Shown here: one piece after another, positions 1-8,952 of the stretch | Position numbering within the stretch: position 1 is the first letter of the stretch | Layout of the letters: the number at the start of each line of letters is the position of its first letter | NCBI GenBank assembly: GCA_947623955.1 | Contig: CANQIP010000001.1 | Location: forward strand, 186,001-250,000 | Direction of reading: 5' to 3' | DNA length: 64,000 bases | Origin: an uncultured Clostridia bacterium | Lineage (GTDB): Bacteria > Bacillota > Clostridia > UBA1381 | Program-made: the position numbers and the translations under genes | Notes under the pieces: generated by a model | Databases searched by the model: none | What the model saw: only the letters and a program-made list of their open reading frames with translations | Told to the model about the DNA's origin: nothing

Positions 1-250
1 CATTCTTTGCCGCAGGCTCAACCGGTTCATTGTAATCCTCAATTTCCGTTTCCTGCGCGCCCTTTACGGTGACTCTTACACGAGCGTCTCTCGAGCCTAT
101 TCCGAGAAAGCCTCTCGAGCCTTCGTCCAAAATTTCTATTTCAGCGTCCTCACGCGATACGCCAAGTTCGGCAAGAGCGAGTTCAATCGCCTCGTTCTTA
201 CTTTTTGCGCTTTTTTCCGTGGAGCTGTTTTTTCTCAGGAATGGTGACAA
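1..250 (-). CDS. jag: Jag/KhpB RNA-binding protein, N-terminal part (runs off the window)
   Basis: The minus frame encodes a Jag_N-type domain ([14 protein letters not shown], then [16 protein letters not shown]), typical of Jag/KhpB. This is a KH/R3H RNA-binding protein that lies after yidC in Bacillota and takes part in cell-envelope control. The start is read as TTG at 248-250, because AGGGGAGG lies 6 bases upstream and a stop codon lies just before it. This start overlaps the yidC 3' end by about 50 bases, suggesting translational coupling. The KH and R3H domains lie beyond base 1. Confidence 0.85.
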   Translation of the reverse strand, partial: MSPFLRKNSSTEKSAKSKNEAIELALAELGVSREDAEIEILDEGSRGFLGIGSRDARVRVTVKGAQETEIEDYNEPVEPAAKN

Positions 251-1184
251 CTATGTCCTCCCCTTTCTTTTCTAAATAAAAATTAACCGCAAGCTGCTGT
301 ACTATCTGTACAACGGAGCTTATTATCCAGTAAAGTCCGAGACCTGCCGGCAGAATAATCGTGAAAAAGCCGGTCATTATCGGCATAATCAAATTCATCG
401 TCTTGTTCATCTGGTTTGCCTGGTCGTTCGCGCCGCTGTTCTGTCCCGCCTGTATCTGGGAAATCTTCATCGACGCCACCGACGCTATAACCGCCAAAAG
501 CGGGATTATGAAGATTATAAGTCCCATCCACGCTCCGCTTGAAATTGCGTGATTAAACGCGTCGCCCGGAACGGTTGACAAATCGAGACCGAGGAAGTCA
601 AAATTGACTATCCACGGATGCTGCGCCATGCCGGAAACGCCTTCGAGCGTCGAGCCCTGCGTTCCCACGGCGGCAGCCCATTTCGATATGAATATCTGCC
701 CCTGGTTCCAGATGTTTAACGGTTCCGCGCCCGCGTAATTTCCCATAATACCGGGAATACTCGCGGCAAGGTTTGCCGCCGCGTCGCGCAGGTGAAGTAT
801 CTCGTCGTACGCACCTTCCCATACCACGCCGAGCATGTACTGCAGCGGTCTCTGGATAACCTGATAAAGACCTATGAGTATCGGGAACTGTATAAGCATC
901 GGCAGACAGCCGCCAGTCATGCTTACGTTGTTGTTCTTATAGACCTTCATCATTTCCTGCTGGAGTTTCTGCTGGTCGTTTTTGTATTTCTCCTGCAGTT
1001 CCATGATATACGGTTGAATTTTCTGCTGCTTGCGCAATGATTTCTGCGATTTTACGTTTAACGGCAGCAAAATCATCTTTATTACGATGGTAAACAGAAT
1101 TATGGCTAAGCCGTAGTTCTGCGCGAAATCATAAATAAACTTTATGATAAAGCCCATCGGACGAGTAATAAGAAACTCAAACAT
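198..1184 (-). CDS. yidC: YidC/Oxa1 membrane protein insertase
   Basis: This 328-residue protein inserts and folds membrane proteins with or without SecYEG. The sequence shows the YidC/Oxa1 core: a first membrane helix ([19 protein letters not shown]), the cytoplasmic coiled region rich in K, Q and M ([18 protein letters not shown]), [20 protein letters not shown], and later helices ending in a basic tail (KKRKK). A longer reading frame opens upstream to 1367, but MFEFLITRP at 1184 is the natural start because the extension is simply yidD read in another frame. It sits between yidD and jag, the standard order. Confidence 0.95.
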   Translation of the reverse strand: MFEFLITRPMGFIIKFIYDFAQNYGLAIILFTIVIKMILLPLNVKSQKSLRKQQKIQPYIMELQEKYKNDQQKLQQEMMKVYKNNNVSMTGGCLPMLIQFPILIGLYQVIQRPLQYMLGVVWEGAYDEILHLRDAAANLAASIPGIMGNYAGAEPLNIWNQGQIFISKWAAAVGTQGSTLEGVSGMAQHPWIVNFDFLGLDLSTVPGDAFNHAISSGAWMGLIIFIIPLLAVIASVASMKISQIQAGQNSGANDQANQMNKTMNLIMPIMTGFFTIILPAGLGLYWIISSVVQIVQQLAVNFYLEKKGEDIVVTIPEKKQLHGKKRKK

Positions 1185-1189
1185 ATGTG

Positions 1190-1435
1190 CTATTTTTCCT
1201 TTCCGCCGTCCTTTTCCTTTTTCGGGGGAACGGGATCGTATCCCCCCGCGTGAAACGGATGACACTTTAAAAGCCGCCTTACGGCAAGGTACGTTCCCTT
1301 TGCCGCACCGTGTGTTTCGATTGCTTCGAGTGCATATTGCGAGCAGGTCGGATAAAATCGGCAGCATGACCCGCCCTTATACGGTGATATGTGGTGTCTG
1401 TAAAATTCTATTGATTTCGTTAAAACCTTTTTCAT
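1190..1435 (-). CDS. yidD: Membrane protein insertion efficiency factor YidD
   Basis: This 81-residue protein carries the YidD signature: [21 protein letters not shown], then [10 protein letters not shown] and [14 protein letters not shown]. YidD is a small membrane-associated helper of YidC-dependent insertion. The gene overlaps the rnpA stop by 4 bases (ATGA-type coupling) and precedes yidC by 5 bases, so rnpA-yidD-yidC-jag is one operon. Confidence 0.95.
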   Translation of the reverse strand: MKKVLTKSIEFYRHHISPYKGGSCCRFYPTCSQYALEAIETHGAAKGTYLAVRRLLKCHPFHAGGYDPVPPKKEKDGGKEK

Positions 1436-1764
1436 TTCTTCATTTCCAGCTTGTTCAGCGAAAAGCTGATATCGCCTCTTATCTGCTCAAACGTCTTACC
1501 GACCGCGCGGTTACGCGCCACGATTATAATGTCGTAGCCCTCGCGTATATCGTCCTCCATTAAGCGGTAGCTTTCGCGCATAAGCCGTTTTAAGCGATTG
1601 CGCACGACCGCCTTGCCCGCCGTTTTGCTGACGGTAAGTCCGAGACGGTTAAAGCCGTAACGGTTCTTTCTCGCGTATACCACGGTGTAACCGCCCGCAT
1701 GGCTTGCGCCCTTGTAGACGCGGCGAAAGTCGCGGTTGAGCTTTAAGCTTTGAGTTTTTTTCAT
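1432..1764 (-). CDS. rnpA: Ribonuclease P protein component
   Basis: This 110-residue basic protein assists the RNase P RNA in removing 5' leaders from tRNA precursors. The family motif is present ([23 protein letters not shown]), preceded by the N-terminal [22 protein letters not shown] at 1764 is the start; the longer upstream frame (to 1824) has no family similarity. It lies 70 bases after rpmH, the usual pair. Confidence 0.95.
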   Translation of the reverse strand: MKKTQSLKLNRDFRRVYKGASHAGGYTVVYARKNRYGFNRLGLTVSKTAGKAVVRNRLKRLMRESYRLMEDDIREGYDIIIVARNRAVGKTFEQIRGDISFSLNKLEMKK

Positions 1765-1833
1765 ATTTATCGCACCCTTTAAGAAAAAAAGCAGCAAGCA
1801 CAATCCCTTCATGCTTCCTGCCAAAGTCCCATA

Positions 1834-1968
1834 TTACGCAGATAACTTCTTTCTGCCTCTCAGTCTTCTTCCCGCAAGAATTTTTCTTCCCGACTTTGTG
1901 GACATTCTCTTTCTGAAGCCGTGTTCCTTTGAGCGCTGACGCTTTTTCGGCTGATATGTCATTTTCAT
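1834..1968 (-). CDS. rpmH: 50S ribosomal protein L34
   Basis: This 44-residue, very basic protein begins [20 protein letters not shown] and ends GRKKLSA, the full L34 pattern. The first of two in-frame ATGs is chosen because it gives the family length and has AGGAGG 9 bases upstream. L34 is normally the first gene of the rnpA-yidC operon and usually faces dnaA. Here noc lies upstream instead. Confidence 0.95.
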   Translation of the reverse strand: MKMTYQPKKRQRSKEHGFRKRMSTKSGRKILAGRRLRGRKKLSA

Positions 1969-2097
1969 TCTAAAGCACCTCCTCTGCTTTCTCCCGCCCC
2001 GCTTGACGGGCTTAGTAAACTATCCTTAATTCAAGACACCTCATCTATTATATAGGTTTTAATCCGCATTGTCAAGCATTTTTTTACCTTTTTCACC

Positions 2098-2910
2098 TTA
2101 TTTCTTAACCTTTATTATGTATTCCGTGCCCCAGTCGTACGTTTTTTCCTCGATGTCCGCGTCGATACCGCTTTTTTTCATCATGTCCACAGCCTTGGCT
2201 ACGGTGTTTCGGAATACCTTTACATCGTTCTTCTTCGTTACACGCAGCTCGTTTATCGGCATTACGCGTTTTCTTGCCGCCGCGTTCATATCGCGCACAA
2301 GCTGCTCCGTCTGTGCCACGCTCAAATTGTCGCGGCACACGGTTTTTACCGCCTCAAGCTGTTTTTCCTCATCGGAGAGCAGCAAAAGGGCGCGCGCGTG
2401 ACGCTCCGTTAAATCGTAGTCGCGTATCACCTTTTTGACAAGCGGCGGCAGCTTTAACAGACGTATCTTATTGGCAACGGACGACCTGCTCTTTCCGACC
2501 TTTTCGGCTATCTCCGTCTGCGTCATGCCCTGACGGCGTATAAGACTTTTGTAGCTTTCGGCTACCTCAAAAAACGACAGATCCTCGCGCTGCAAATTTT
2601 CCAAAAGCGCGAGAATTGCGGACTTGTCGCTGTCCGCGTCAATGACTATAGCCGGTATTTCCGTAAGACCCGCCATCTGCGCCGCACGGAAACGTCTCTC
2701 CCCCGCCACAAGCTCGTAAGCGCCGTGCAGGCGGCGCACCGTTATCGGCTGTATCACGCCGTATTCGAGTATCGAGTCGCGCAGCTCCTCCATAGCCGAC
2801 CTGTCAAAATATCTTCTCGGCTGGTTCGGATTGGGCGCGATAATGTCAAGCGGCAAAAGCTCCGCGTGCGGCGTGTCGGGGTCGGTTTGTTTTCTCAGTA
2901 ATTTTATCAT
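2098..2910 (-). CDS. noc: ParB/Noc-family DNA-binding protein
   Basis: This 270-residue protein has the ParB N-terminal domain with box GERRFRAAQMAGL (CTP-binding region), the central helix-turn-helix (MTQTEIAEKVGKSRSSVANKI) and RHARALLLL. Its position between rsmG and rpmH and its single-copy form fit Noc, the nucleoid occlusion factor. ParB cannot be excluded, because no parA lies beside it. The start at 2910 has AGGAGA 7 bases upstream; the longer frame to 3021 would read through a predicted RNA hairpin. No canonical parS (TGTTTCACGTGAAACA) was noticed nearby. Confidence 0.85.
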   Translation of the reverse strand: MIKLLRKQTDPDTPHAELLPLDIIAPNPNQPRRYFDRSAMEELRDSILEYGVIQPITVRRLHGAYELVAGERRFRAAQMAGLTEIPAIVIDADSDKSAILALLENLQREDLSFFEVAESYKSLIRRQGMTQTEIAEKVGKSRSSVANKIRLLKLPPLVKKVIRDYDLTERHARALLLLSDEEKQLEAVKTVCRDNLSVAQTEQLVRDMNAAARKRVMPINELRVTKKNDVKVFRNTVAKAVDMMKKSGIDADIEEKTYDWGTEYIIKVKK

Positions 2911-2967
2911 GTCGGCGTCTCCTATCGGCAGATTTTCCGTGTAATTCACAAAATAAAAAGAGTAAGC

Positions 2968-3019
2968 GGCGATAATGTACGCCATTGATGAAAACACATG
3001 ATGTATATACATTATCGCC
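2968..3019. repeat. 12-bp perfect inverted repeat in the noc leader
   Basis: GGCGATAATGTA at 2968-2979 is mirrored exactly by TACATTATCGCC at 3008-3019. On the minus strand the hairpin is followed by a T-rich run (TTTTTATTTTG after a short gap). It could be an attenuator or terminator between the structured RNA and noc, or an operator. The loop also contains ATGTATATACAT, itself a palindrome. Confidence 0.55.
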
Positions 3020-3042
3020 ATTTACCCTCGGTGGTGGAAGGT

Positions 3043-3120
3043 GTAAGACAATTTTGGGGGTAGACAGGGCCTTGGGGAAACCCTGTTGTGATGTACCTTT
3101 TTGATACTTGTCTGTCTTAC
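3043..3120 (-). ncRNA. Candidate structured RNA or leader, three-way junction
   Basis: On the minus strand, GTAAGACA (3120-3113) pairs perfectly with TGTCTTAC (3050-3043) as a closing stem. Inside are two hairpins: GTATC/GGTAC with an A-rich loop, and ACAGGG/CCCTGT with loop TTTCCCCAAGG. A TATAAT box at 3133-3128 with TTGCGC 16 bases further upstream puts the predicted start at the base of the closing stem. I do not recognise a known family. It may be an independent small RNA or a leader of noc. Confidence 0.4.
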
Positions 3121-3127
3121 AGTTATT

Positions 3128-3155
3128 ATTATAGCACTTTTTTCGGCGCGCGCAA
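3128..3155 (-). promoter_or_regulatory. Predicted promoter of the noc leader RNA
   Basis: TATAAT occupies 3133-3128 and TTGCGC 3155-3150 on the minus strand, spacing 16. The -35 is weak but the -10 is a full match. Confidence 0.5.
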
Positions 3156-3199
3156 GCGTTATCGTGCGCCGCGTTTTGACACCGTTTTACATTATTTTT

Positions 3200-3928
3200 T
3201 TATTTCGATAAATTGTACGGAGTTCCGATAGGAGTTTTTGTCGCAATACCGGCTTTGCGCGGGTATTTTAGGGGAGTTTGTCCTACTTTTTTTATCACGA
3301 TTATCTTGTGTTTGAGGTCGGTAAACGGTATTTCCGCCTCGTACACGTCCTCAACCTCGCCGCCGAGAATTTTTATCGCGCGGCGCGCGTCTTTAAGTTC
3401 CTTTTCGGCAAGCGGGCCTTTGAGGGCGAGAAAATATCCGCCCAGCTTTAAAAACGGCAGACACCACTCCGACAGCACCGTTAAATTTGCCACGGCGCGC
3501 GATACTGCAGTGTCGAACATACCGCGGTACTTCCCGGCGCGTCCGCCGTCCTCGGCGCGGGCGTGCACAAGCTCCACGCCGTCAATATTAAGCTCGCCGC
3601 ACACGTCTTTAAGAAATGTAAGACGCTTGTTAAGGCTGTCCAAAAGCGTTAAATCCACTTCCGGTTTCGCTATTTTAAGCACAAGCCCCGGAAAACCCGC
3701 GCCCGTGCCGACGTCTATGACTCTGCCGTGAACGCGGTTCGTGCAAAGAGCCGTAAGACTGTCAAGAAAATGCTTTGTCGCTATGCCCACGTCGTCCGTT
3801 ATGGCGGTGAGATTTACCTTTTCGTTCCGTGAAACGAGCATCTCCGCGTAACGCGCAAGCTGCTCCGACTGTCTGTCATCAAGATGTATATTAAGCTGCT
3901 CAGCACCGTTTTGTATAAGATTTTTCAT
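3200..3928 (-). CDS. rsmG: 16S rRNA (guanine-527 N7)-methyltransferase
   Basis: RsmG (GidB) methylates G527 of 16S rRNA using S-adenosylmethionine. This 242-residue protein has the typical N-terminus (LNIHLDDRQSEQLARYAEML, then NEKVNLTAI), the SAM-binding loop VIDVGTGAGFPGLVLKI, TLLDSLNKRLTFLK, and AVSRAVANL. It follows glmM by 22 bases. It lies next to noc, as in many Bacillota, although mnmG is not beside it here. Confidence 0.95.
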   Translation of the reverse strand: MKNLIQNGAEQLNIHLDDRQSEQLARYAEMLVSRNEKVNLTAITDDVGIATKHFLDSLTALCTNRVHGRVIDVGTGAGFPGLVLKIAKPEVDLTLLDSLNKRLTFLKDVCGELNIDGVELVHARAEDGGRAGKYRGMFDTAVSRAVANLTVLSEWCLPFLKLGGYFLALKGPLAEKELKDARRAIKILGGEVEDVYEAEIPFTDLKHKIIVIKKVGQTPLKYPRKAGIATKTPIGTPYNLSK

Positions 3929-3950
3929 ATCGTTTTTTGTATTTGTATGC

Positions 3951-5303
3951 TTACCCGAGTATCCTCTCTATCATGTCGGCAAGCTCTTTAGCCTTTTTCG
4001 TTATGTACTCAACGTCCTTGCCCTCAATCATTACTCTTACAAGCGGCTCCGTTCCCGACGGGCGGATAAGCACTCTGCCCTCGCCCGCGAACTCGTCCTC
4101 CAGCGACTTGCACGCCGCCGCTATTTCCTCGTTGTCCATGTATGTGTTTTTGTTTTCGGGCTTTACTGTCGCGTTTTTGAGTACCTGCGGCATCACCTTT
4201 ACTATGCCAGCCGCCTCGGACGCTTTCATGCCCGTCTTTTTCAGCACCGCCAAAAACTGCAGCGCGCTCACAAGTCCGTCGCCGGTGGTGTTGTGGTCGA
4301 GGAAGATTATATGTCCCGACTGCTCGCCGCCGATGTTGTAGCCGTTCGCGAGCATTTCCTCAAGCACGTAACGGTCGCCCACCTTCGTGCGCGGTATGTG
4401 CAGTCCCAGCTTGTCGCCCGCGATGAACAGACCGAGGTTGCTCATAACGGTCGCGACGAGCGTGTTCTGTTTCAGCGTGCCGTTCTCGCGCATAAACTTC
4501 GCGCACGCAGCCATGATCTGGTCGCCGTCTATGAGATTGCCGTTCTCGTCAACGGCAAGCAGTCTGTCCGCGTCGCCGTCGAACGCGAGTCCCACGTCCG
4601 CGCCGATCGACGTCACATACGCCTGCAGGCTCTCCATATGCGTCGAGCCGCATTTGTAATTTATGTTCACGCCGTCGGGCGTGTTGTGGATCGCTTCAAC
4701 GTTCGCGCCGAGCTTGTTCAGCGCCTTGAACGCCGTTTCGTACGCCGCGCCGTTCGCGCAGTCGATCGCTATTTTCATACCGTCGAGGCGGCAGTCTATC
4801 GTCGATACCGCGAACGCGACGTAATCCTCGACCGCGTTGTGGTTCGCGCTGACGTAGCCCACGCCGCCGTGCGTCGGGAGATTTTCTATTTTCTTTTCGC
4901 CCAGAATGTAGCTTTCAATCTCGTTTTCAATCGCGTCGCTCAGCTTGTAGCCGTCCTGATTGAAAAATTTTATGCCGTTGTACTCGCAGGGGTTGTGCGA
5001 CGCGCTTATCACAACGCCCGCGTCAGCCTTGTAAAGACGCGTCAGATACGCGACCGCAGGGGTCGGCACTACGCCAAGCGGTATTACCTTCGCGCCCATC
5101 GAGCAAAGTCCCGCCGTGAGCGCCGCCTCGAGCATGTCGCCAGACTTTCTCGTGTCCTTGCCTATGAGTATACGCGGACGGTGACCCGTGCTGTGCTTTG
5201 TCAGCACATACGCGCCGCTTTGACCCGTTTTAAACGCCAAATCGGCTGTTAAATCCTTGTTCGCGATACCTCTTATGCCGTCGGTTCCGAATAGCTTGCC
5301 CAT
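3951..5303 (-). CDS. glmM: Phosphoglucosamine mutase
   Basis: GlmM converts glucosamine-6-phosphate to glucosamine-1-phosphate for peptidoglycan precursors. The 450-residue protein starts GKLFGTDGIRGIAN, carries the phosphoserine loop ISASHNPCEYNGIKFF, the metal-binding loop AFDGDADR, the sugar loop GGEQSGHI, and the C-terminal phosphate site IRPSGTEPLVRVM. Two in-frame ATGs occur; the one at 5303 has GGAGG 9 bases upstream and is preferred over 5309, which would be only 3 bases from it. It lies between metG and rsmG. Confidence 0.96.
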   Translation of the reverse strand: MGKLFGTDGIRGIANKDLTADLAFKTGQSGAYVLTKHSTGHRPRILIGKDTRKSGDMLEAALTAGLCSMGAKVIPLGVVPTPAVAYLTRLYKADAGVVISASHNPCEYNGIKFFNQDGYKLSDAIENEIESYILGEKKIENLPTHGGVGYVSANHNAVEDYVAFAVSTIDCRLDGMKIAIDCANGAAYETAFKALNKLGANVEAIHNTPDGVNINYKCGSTHMESLQAYVTSIGADVGLAFDGDADRLLAVDENGNLIDGDQIMAACAKFMRENGTLKQNTLVATVMSNLGLFIAGDKLGLHIPRTKVGDRYVLEEMLANGYNIGGEQSGHIIFLDHNTTGDGLVSALQFLAVLKKTGMKASEAAGIVKVMPQVLKNATVKPENKNTYMDNEEIAAACKSLEDEFAGEGRVLIRPSGTEPLVRVMIEGKDVEYITKKAKELADMIERILG

Positions 5304-5328
5304 TTTCATCTTCCTCCATAATATTCGA

Positions 5329-7254
5329 TTACACTATTTCCGCGCCCGACTGAATGTCGTTTAGCGTCGTGAGAACGGTTAAGTCGTCGCCGTATTCGGC
5401 TGATAAAATCATGCCGCACGATTCAAGCCCCATCATCTTGCGCGGCTTTAAATTCGCGACGAACAACACATTTTTGCCGATAAGTTCCTCCGGCGTGTGG
5501 TACTTTGAAATACCCGACAAAATCTGGCGCGTGTCGCTGCCGACCTGCAAGGTAAAGCGCAAAAGCTTTGAGGATTTCGGCACTTTTTCACACTCTATAA
5601 CCTTGCCGACGCGTATGTCGAGCTTTTCAAATTCCTCAAATTCGATATAGTCCTTGTACGGCGCGATTTCGATTTTTTCTTCCTCCGCGCCCGCCGATAG
5701 CTCCTCTTCAAGCTCCGCGAGTTTCTTTTCCGCGTCTATTCTCGCGAACAGCGGCACCGCCTCGCCGACCTTTACGCCCGCTGCGGTCACGCCGAATTTG
5801 TCCGCATTCTCAAAATCAAGCGCCGTCGCGCCCGTCTGCGCCGCTATTTTTTCTGCCGTTTCGGGCATGTACGGGCTTAAAAGCGACGTTATAATTCTGA
5901 TCGTCTCTATGAGGTTATACAGCACCGTGCCGAGACGCGCTTTTTGACTCTCGTCCTTCGCGAGCGCCCACGGCATCGTTTCGTCGATATATTTGTTCGC
6001 GCGGTTTACGACCGTCCATATTTCGTCGAGACTGTCCGCGACATGGAGCGTCTCCATCTTCTTCATGATTTTACCGAGCGCGCTTGTCGCGACCGCCTTT
6101 AAATCGTCGTCAAACTCTCCCGCCGTGTCGCCCGACTGTATTACGCCGCCGAAATACTTGTTGATCATCGCGACGGTACGGTTCACGAGGTTGCCGAGAG
6201 TGTTCGCAAGGTCGCTGTTAAAGCGGCTTATGAACACCTCATACGTGATTGTTCCGTCCTGCGCAAACGGCATTTCGTGGAGCGAATAGTACCGTACCGC
6301 GTCAACGCCGAAGTGCTTTACGAGATCCTCGGCGTATATTACGTTGCCGCGCGACTTGCTCATTTTTTCCTCGCCCACGAGCATCCACGGGTGACCGAAC
6401 ACCTGTTTCGGCAGCGGCTCGCCCAGAGCCATAAGCATTATGGGCCAGTAAATCGTGTGGAAACGCAGAATGTCCTTACCTATAATATGCACGTCCGCGG
6501 GCCAGTATTTCTTGTATAATTCGCCCTTTTCGTCGGGCGAATAGCCGAGCGCGGTGATATAGTTTGAAAGCGCGTCGATCCACACGTACACGACGTGTCC
6601 GGGATCGAAGTCCACGGGTATTCCCCACGAAAAGCTTGTGCGCGACACACACAAATCCTGAAGTCCGGGCTTTAGGAAGTTGTTTACCATTTCATTCTTG
6701 CGCGACTCGGGCTGTATAAATTCGGGGTGCGTCTCGATGTACTCCATGAGCTTGTCCCGGTACTTGCTCATTTTGAAGAAGTACGCCTCCTCCTTCGCCT
6801 TTTTCACCTCGCGTCCGCAGTCGGGGCATTTGCCGTCAACAAGCTGCGTGTTCGTCCAGAACGACTCGCACGGCGTACAGTACCAGCCCTCGTACTCCGA
6901 CTTGTATATATCGCCCTTTTCGTAGAGCGTCTTGAATATCTTCCGCACCGCCTTTTCGTGGTAATCGTCGGTGGTGCGGATAAATTTGTCGTAGCTTATG
7001 TTGAGCATATCGGCAATCTGCTTTATCTCGCCCGCTATTTTATCGACGTGCTCCTTCGGCGTAATACCCTCCGCCTCGGCGATTTCCTGTATCTTCTGAC
7101 CGTGCTCGTCCGTGCCGGTAAGGAAGAACACGTCCTTGCCGATAAAGCGGTTAAAGCGCGCTATCGCGTCGGTGAGAATTATCTCGTACGTGTTGCCGAT
7201 GTGCGGCTTTTTCGACGTGTACGCGATTGCCGTTGTAATGTAGAATTTTTCCAT
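5329..7254 (-). CDS. metG: Methionyl-tRNA synthetase
   Basis: The enzyme charges tRNA-Met. This 641-residue form shows AYTSKKPHIGNTYE (HIGH-type signature), a CxxC...CxxC zinc knuckle (CTPCESFW, CPDCGRE), the KMSKS loop (EEKMSKSRGNV), and a C-terminal EMAP/Trbp111-type tRNA-binding domain (FEKLDIRVGKVIECEKVPKS). AGGAG lies 9 bases before ATG at 7254. The length is normal for bacterial MetRS with the appended domain. Confidence 0.96.
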   Translation of the reverse strand: MEKFYITTAIAYTSKKPHIGNTYEIILTDAIARFNRFIGKDVFFLTGTDEHGQKIQEIAEAEGITPKEHVDKIAGEIKQIADMLNISYDKFIRTTDDYHEKAVRKIFKTLYEKGDIYKSEYEGWYCTPCESFWTNTQLVDGKCPDCGREVKKAKEEAYFFKMSKYRDKLMEYIETHPEFIQPESRKNEMVNNFLKPGLQDLCVSRTSFSWGIPVDFDPGHVVYVWIDALSNYITALGYSPDEKGELYKKYWPADVHIIGKDILRFHTIYWPIMLMALGEPLPKQVFGHPWMLVGEEKMSKSRGNVIYAEDLVKHFGVDAVRYYSLHEMPFAQDGTITYEVFISRFNSDLANTLGNLVNRTVAMINKYFGGVIQSGDTAGEFDDDLKAVATSALGKIMKKMETLHVADSLDEIWTVVNRANKYIDETMPWALAKDESQKARLGTVLYNLIETIRIITSLLSPYMPETAEKIAAQTGATALDFENADKFGVTAAGVKVGEAVPLFARIDAEKKLAELEEELSAGAEEEKIEIAPYKDYIEFEEFEKLDIRVGKVIECEKVPKSSKLLRFTLQVGSDTRQILSGISKYHTPEELIGKNVLFVANLKPRKMMGLESCGMILSAEYGDDLTVLTTLNDIQSGAEIV

Positions 7255-7294
7255 GTATATGGACTCCTTTCAGTTGTGTTGTGGGGGATCCTTT

Positions 7295-8503
7295 TTACCT
7301 ATCCAAAAATCTCTCCATCAGCGTATAACCCTTTTCTATAAATATACCCGTTTTCTTTCCGTTTTCCTCGGTATATGCAAGACCCGAACCGCCGTCCTTC
7401 GTGCTGTCGTAGATAACATACGGCACGGGGTCTGACACGTGAGTTTTGAGCTTGATCGGCGTCGGGTGGTCGGGCATAATGAGCATTTTATAGTCTATCC
7501 CGCGCTTTTCAAGCTCGTCTTTCAGGAATTTTACAACCTTTTTATCTATCGTTTCCACCGCGTACTTCTTCTTTTCGGGAAGTCCCTGGTGTCCCATTTC
7601 ATCTGGAGCCTCCATATGAATGTACACAAAATCGCTGTCGCCGGTGATAGCCTCCAAAGCCGCCTGCGCCTTGCCATCCCAGTTGGTTTCACAGTTACCG
7701 GTCGCGCCTTCAACGTCGATCGAGTTCATTCCGGCGCACTTCGCTATACCCTTTATCAAATCGACCGCCGAAATAACGCTGCCCTTTAAGCCGTATTTTT
7801 CGTAGAAATTTTCAAGCTGCGGTTTTGTTCCCTCGCCCCAGGGCCAGATCGAAGTCGCGGGATTTTTGCCCGCCGCAACGCGAGCCTTGTTGACGGGGTG
7901 TTCCTTTAAAATTTCCACGCTCTTTTTCATCATTTCAAGGAATTTCTCCGCACCGTCGCCCTTCGGGAGATATTCGCCGATTTTCCTGTCGGAAATATCA
8001 TGCGGCGGAGTTAAGTCCACATTCGTAGAGCCGCCACTCCATACGCACAGGTGACGGTAGCTGATGCCGGGGTAAAACTTGATTTTATCGGTGTTAAGTT
8101 CAGCCGCGACAGCCTTCATAAGCTCAGCCGACTCCGCCGTCGTGATTTCGCCGGAGGAATAGTCGAGCATGGTTTTGTCCTCGTAATTTTCCTCGTCGGA
8201 GAGCGTTACAAGATTGGTGCGGAACGTAACGTCGTCGTCCTTCATCTCAACTCCGATTGACGCGGCTTCCAGCGGCGAGCGTCCGCTGTAGCACTTTTTC
8301 GTGTCATAGCCCATAACCGACAGGTTAGCCACGTCCGAGCCGGGTTTCATGCCGTCCTGCACGGTCTTAACCATGCCGAGTTCGCCGTGCTTTGACATAT
8401 AATCAATGGTCGGCTTATCCGCGACTTCGAGAATTGTCTTTCCGCCGAAATAATCCACCGGATAATCCGCCATACCGTCGCCTAAAATTACAATGTATTT
8501 CAT
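7295..8503 (-). CDS. Cofactor-independent phosphoglycerate mutase, ApgM type
   Basis: This 402-residue alkaline-phosphatase-superfamily enzyme most likely interconverts 3- and 2-phosphoglycerate; some relatives act as phosphonopyruvate decarboxylase-like or homoserine kinase-like enzymes. It opens with MKYIVILGDGMADYP (metal-binding Asp), has SDVANLSVMGYD (phosphorylated Ser region), YSGRSPLEAASIG, YIHMEAPDEMGHQG and IMPDHPTP metal motifs. The start at 8503 has GGGG 8 bases upstream; the longer frame to 8554 overlaps hicA and is rejected. Confidence 0.88.
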   Translation of the reverse strand: MKYIVILGDGMADYPVDYFGGKTILEVADKPTIDYMSKHGELGMVKTVQDGMKPGSDVANLSVMGYDTKKCYSGRSPLEAASIGVEMKDDDVTFRTNLVTLSDEENYEDKTMLDYSSGEITTAESAELMKAVAAELNTDKIKFYPGISYRHLCVWSGGSTNVDLTPPHDISDRKIGEYLPKGDGAEKFLEMMKKSVEILKEHPVNKARVAAGKNPATSIWPWGEGTKPQLENFYEKYGLKGSVISAVDLIKGIAKCAGMNSIDVEGATGNCETNWDGKAQAALEAITGDSDFVYIHMEAPDEMGHQGLPEKKKYAVETIDKKVVKFLKDELEKRGIDYKMLIMPDHPTPIKLKTHVSDPVPYVIYDSTKDGGSGLAYTEENGKKTGIFIEKGYTLMERFLDR

Positions 8504-8522
8504 GTTGTTTTCCCCTTTCAAT

Positions 8523-8741
8523 TTATAGCATTTGAAGAAAATCATCCAAATCAATATGAGCCATAGCGAGAATACTTTTTAAGGTTCCCTTGGCTACCTC
8601 GGAATGATTAGGTATAATAACTGTGTACTTGCCGTCGGAATACTTCATATGACTGCCTTTTTGACTGACATATGAAAATCCGAGTTTTTCGAGAGCTTTT
8701 ATTACTTTTGACGGCGGCAAAACAGGATATTTTGACCCCAT
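8523..8741 (-). CDS. hicA: HicA-type mRNA interferase toxin
   Basis: This 72-residue protein has the HicA double-stranded RNA-binding fold signature: PPSKVIKALEKLGFSYVSQKGSHMKY, with the catalytic His of the GSH motif, followed by IIPNHSEVAKGTLKSIL. HicA cleaves mRNA until bound by HicB. It follows hicB with a 1-base overlap, so the two are co-translated. Confidence 0.9.
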   Translation of the reverse strand: MGSKYPVLPPSKVIKALEKLGFSYVSQKGSHMKYSDGKYTVIIPNHSEVAKGTLKSILAMAHIDLDDFLQML

Positions 8742-8947
8742 CAGACAGCCACCTCCAAGGTAGTGACAAATACAGAATTTAACGGCTGTTCGGGAATGTT
8801 ATCCTCATAATACAATTCCAACGCCTCCGAAAGGTTTGCAAGCGTTTCATCTATGGTTTTGCCCTGCGACGCTACGCCCGATTCTATCGCCGTCGCCACA
8901 TACCAGTTTTCTTCCTGTTGTATAATTACGGTTGATTTTATTGACAT
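8741..8947 (-). CDS. hicB: HicB-type antitoxin, short form
   Basis: This 68-residue protein has the partly degraded RNase-H-like HicB fold (WYVATAIESGVASQGKTIDETLANLSEALELYYED) but no added DNA-binding domain. ATG at 8947 with GGAG 8 bases upstream is preferred over the GTG at 8956, which lacks a binding site. It is located between degV and hicA. Confidence 0.85.
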   Translation of the reverse strand: MSIKSTVIIQQEENWYVATAIESGVASQGKTIDETLANLSEALELYYEDNIPEQPLNSVFVTTLEVAV

Positions 8948-8952
8948 AGGTA

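Noticed and set aside
1185-1367. N-terminal extension of yidC (and similar long starts for rnpA, noc, apgM)
   Set aside because: The added codons are another gene or an RNA hairpin read out of frame, and a good binding site lies before the internal start.
4293-5252. Long plus-strand frame opposite glmM
   Set aside because: It is the antisense of a conserved enzyme, has abnormal Arg/Val-rich composition and no ribosome binding site.
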